Source: Polaribacter sp.
GTDB taxonomy: Bacteria; Bacteroidota; Bacteroidia; Flavobacteriales; Flavobacteriaceae
Assembly: GCA_029245665.1 (NCBI GenBank)
Contig: JAQWOW010000182.1
Coordinates: 1-7,377, forward strand
Reading direction: 5' to 3'
DNA length: 7,377 nt
The position numbers were made by a program, and so were the translations under genes. Below are positions 6,630 to 7,377 of this stretch, piece by piece. The stretch's first letter is position 1; each line of letters begins with the position of its first letter. Under the pieces are notes generated by a model that did not search any database, was not told the origin of the DNA, and worked only from the letters and a program-made list of their open reading frames with translations.

Positions 6630-7377
6630 CTATTTTCCTTTATGTTTAAAATATCCTAATAATTTTTTCACGTAATCTTCATCAACTCTTGTATTGACAG
6701 TCCCAGAACCACTTCTCTTAAATACGTTTAGATAGTAATTGTACAAGTGTGATGCATTTCCTTTGTAACTTGTTCTTACAGATTTTGCAGAGGTGTTTAT
6801 TAATTGAACTTTCCCTGTTTCTGAGTCTAATATTGGCACCATTCCTAAATTAGGGATTTCTTCGTCGTGTTTGTCATACACTCTAATGCCAGTTAAATCG
6901 TGTTTGCTACCTGCTATTTTGAGTGTTTTTTCGTAATTATCATCCATAAAATCTGATAACATAAAAACAATCGCTCTTTTTTTCAAGACACTTGATAGAA
7001 ATTTTAAAGCAACAGAAATGTTTGTTTTTTTACTTTTTGGCTTAAATTCTATGAGCTCTCTTATAATTCTAAGAACATGGCTTTTTCCTTTTTTTGGAGG
7101 AATAAAAAGCTCGATGTCATCAGAAAACAAAATCAAACCCACTTTATCGTTATTTTGAGTTGCAGAAAAAGCCAATGTAGCAGCAATTTCTGTTACCGTT
7201 TCTTTTTTGAATTGTGTTGATGTCCCAAATAATTCAGAACCAGAAACATCCACCATTAAAAGCATTGTCAATTCGCGTTCTTCTTCAAAAACTTTCACAT
7301 AAGGTTCATTATAACGGGCAGTAACGTTCCAATCAATAGCCCTAACATCATCACCAAATTGGTATTGTCTTACCTCA
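6630..7377 (-). CDS. DUF58 domain protein (VWA-like), Bat operon, 5' truncated by window edge
   Basis: Cytosolic DUF58-family protein, usually encoded directly after a MoxR AAA+ ATPase in Bat operons and thought to be its VWA-type partner. The reading frame is open to the right edge, giving 248 visible residues. The first of these carry the DUF58 signature: VRQYQFGDD at residues 2-10, then IDWNVTAR at 14-21, then VKVFEEERE. A VWA-like fold follows, with a DVSGS metal-site motif (D43, S45, S47 of the visible part) and a later SDFMD strand end. No membrane segment is visible. A GTG at 7298-7296 could be mistaken for the start, but it is internal because the conserved DUF58 motif lies upstream of it. 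By family length, roughly 40 N-terminal residues are missing. The stop (TAG) lies 20 nt before the ATG of the next gene. Family assignment is firm; the biochemical role is inferred from MoxR-VWA systems. Confidence 0.93.
   Translation of the reverse strand, partial: EVRQYQFGDDVRAIDWNVTARYNEPYVKVFEEERELTMLLMVDVSGSELFGTSTQFKKETVTEIAATLAFSATQNNDKVGLILFSDDIELFIPPKKGKSHVLRIIRELIEFKPKSKKTNISVALKFLSSVLKKRAIVFMLSDFMDDNYEKTLKIAGSKHDLTGIRVYDKHDEEIPNLGMVPILDSETGKVQLINTSAKSVRTSYKGNASHLYNYYLNVFKRSGSGTVNTRVDEDYVKKLLGYFKHKGK

Noticed and set aside
7296..7298. GTG as the start of the DUF58 protein
   Set aside because: The conserved DUF58 motifs (GDDVR, IDWNVTAR) are in frame upstream and continue to the window edge, so the gene starts outside the window.

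Overview
The window is AT-rich, and every gene in it is encoded on the minus strand. The proteins are typical of Bacteroidota, most likely a marine-type member of the family Flavobacteriaceae. The evidence is the Bat protein set itself, the lack of clear Shine-Dalgarno sequences, the A-rich start contexts and the Lys/Asn/Ile-rich composition. The genus cannot be fixed from this sequence; resemblance to Polaribacter or Tenacibaculum is only an impression.

The window is the core of a Bat (Bacteroides aerotolerance) operon. In transcription order, from the right end to the left end, it holds: a DUF58/VWA-like protein cut by the window edge (7377-6630); a small signal-peptide and single-TM protein that resembles a miniature BatD (6609-5689); batA (5705-4698) and batB (4695-3649), both membrane-anchored von Willebrand A proteins; batC (3647-2835), with TPRs and a long Lys/Asp repeat; batD (2816-1047), a large envelope protein; batE (1044-289), with TPR, two TMs and a C-terminal SH3-like domain; and the start of a small membrane or exported protein of unknown function (281 to the left edge), apparently using a TTG start. 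The usual first gene of such operons, a MoxR-type AAA+ ATPase, is expected just beyond the right end and is not in the window.

Genes are packed with junctions from a 17-nt overlap to a 20-nt gap, so they are very probably co-transcribed and in part translationally coupled. No terminator and no rRNA, tRNA, mobile element or CRISPR array was seen. No stretch of 300 bases lacks a gene.

From family knowledge, a MoxR ATPase is thought to work with VWA-domain partners. Here those would be the cytosolic DUF58 protein and the membrane-anchored BatA and BatB. BatC, BatD, BatE and the mini-BatD would supply protein-interaction and envelope-spanning parts. The operon was named from an aerotolerance phenotype in Bacteroides fragilis, but its molecular activity is not settled. 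The most noteworthy points are the mini-BatD that shares both ends of BatD, the codon-homogeneous Lys/Asp repeat in BatC, and the TTG-initiated small gene after batE.
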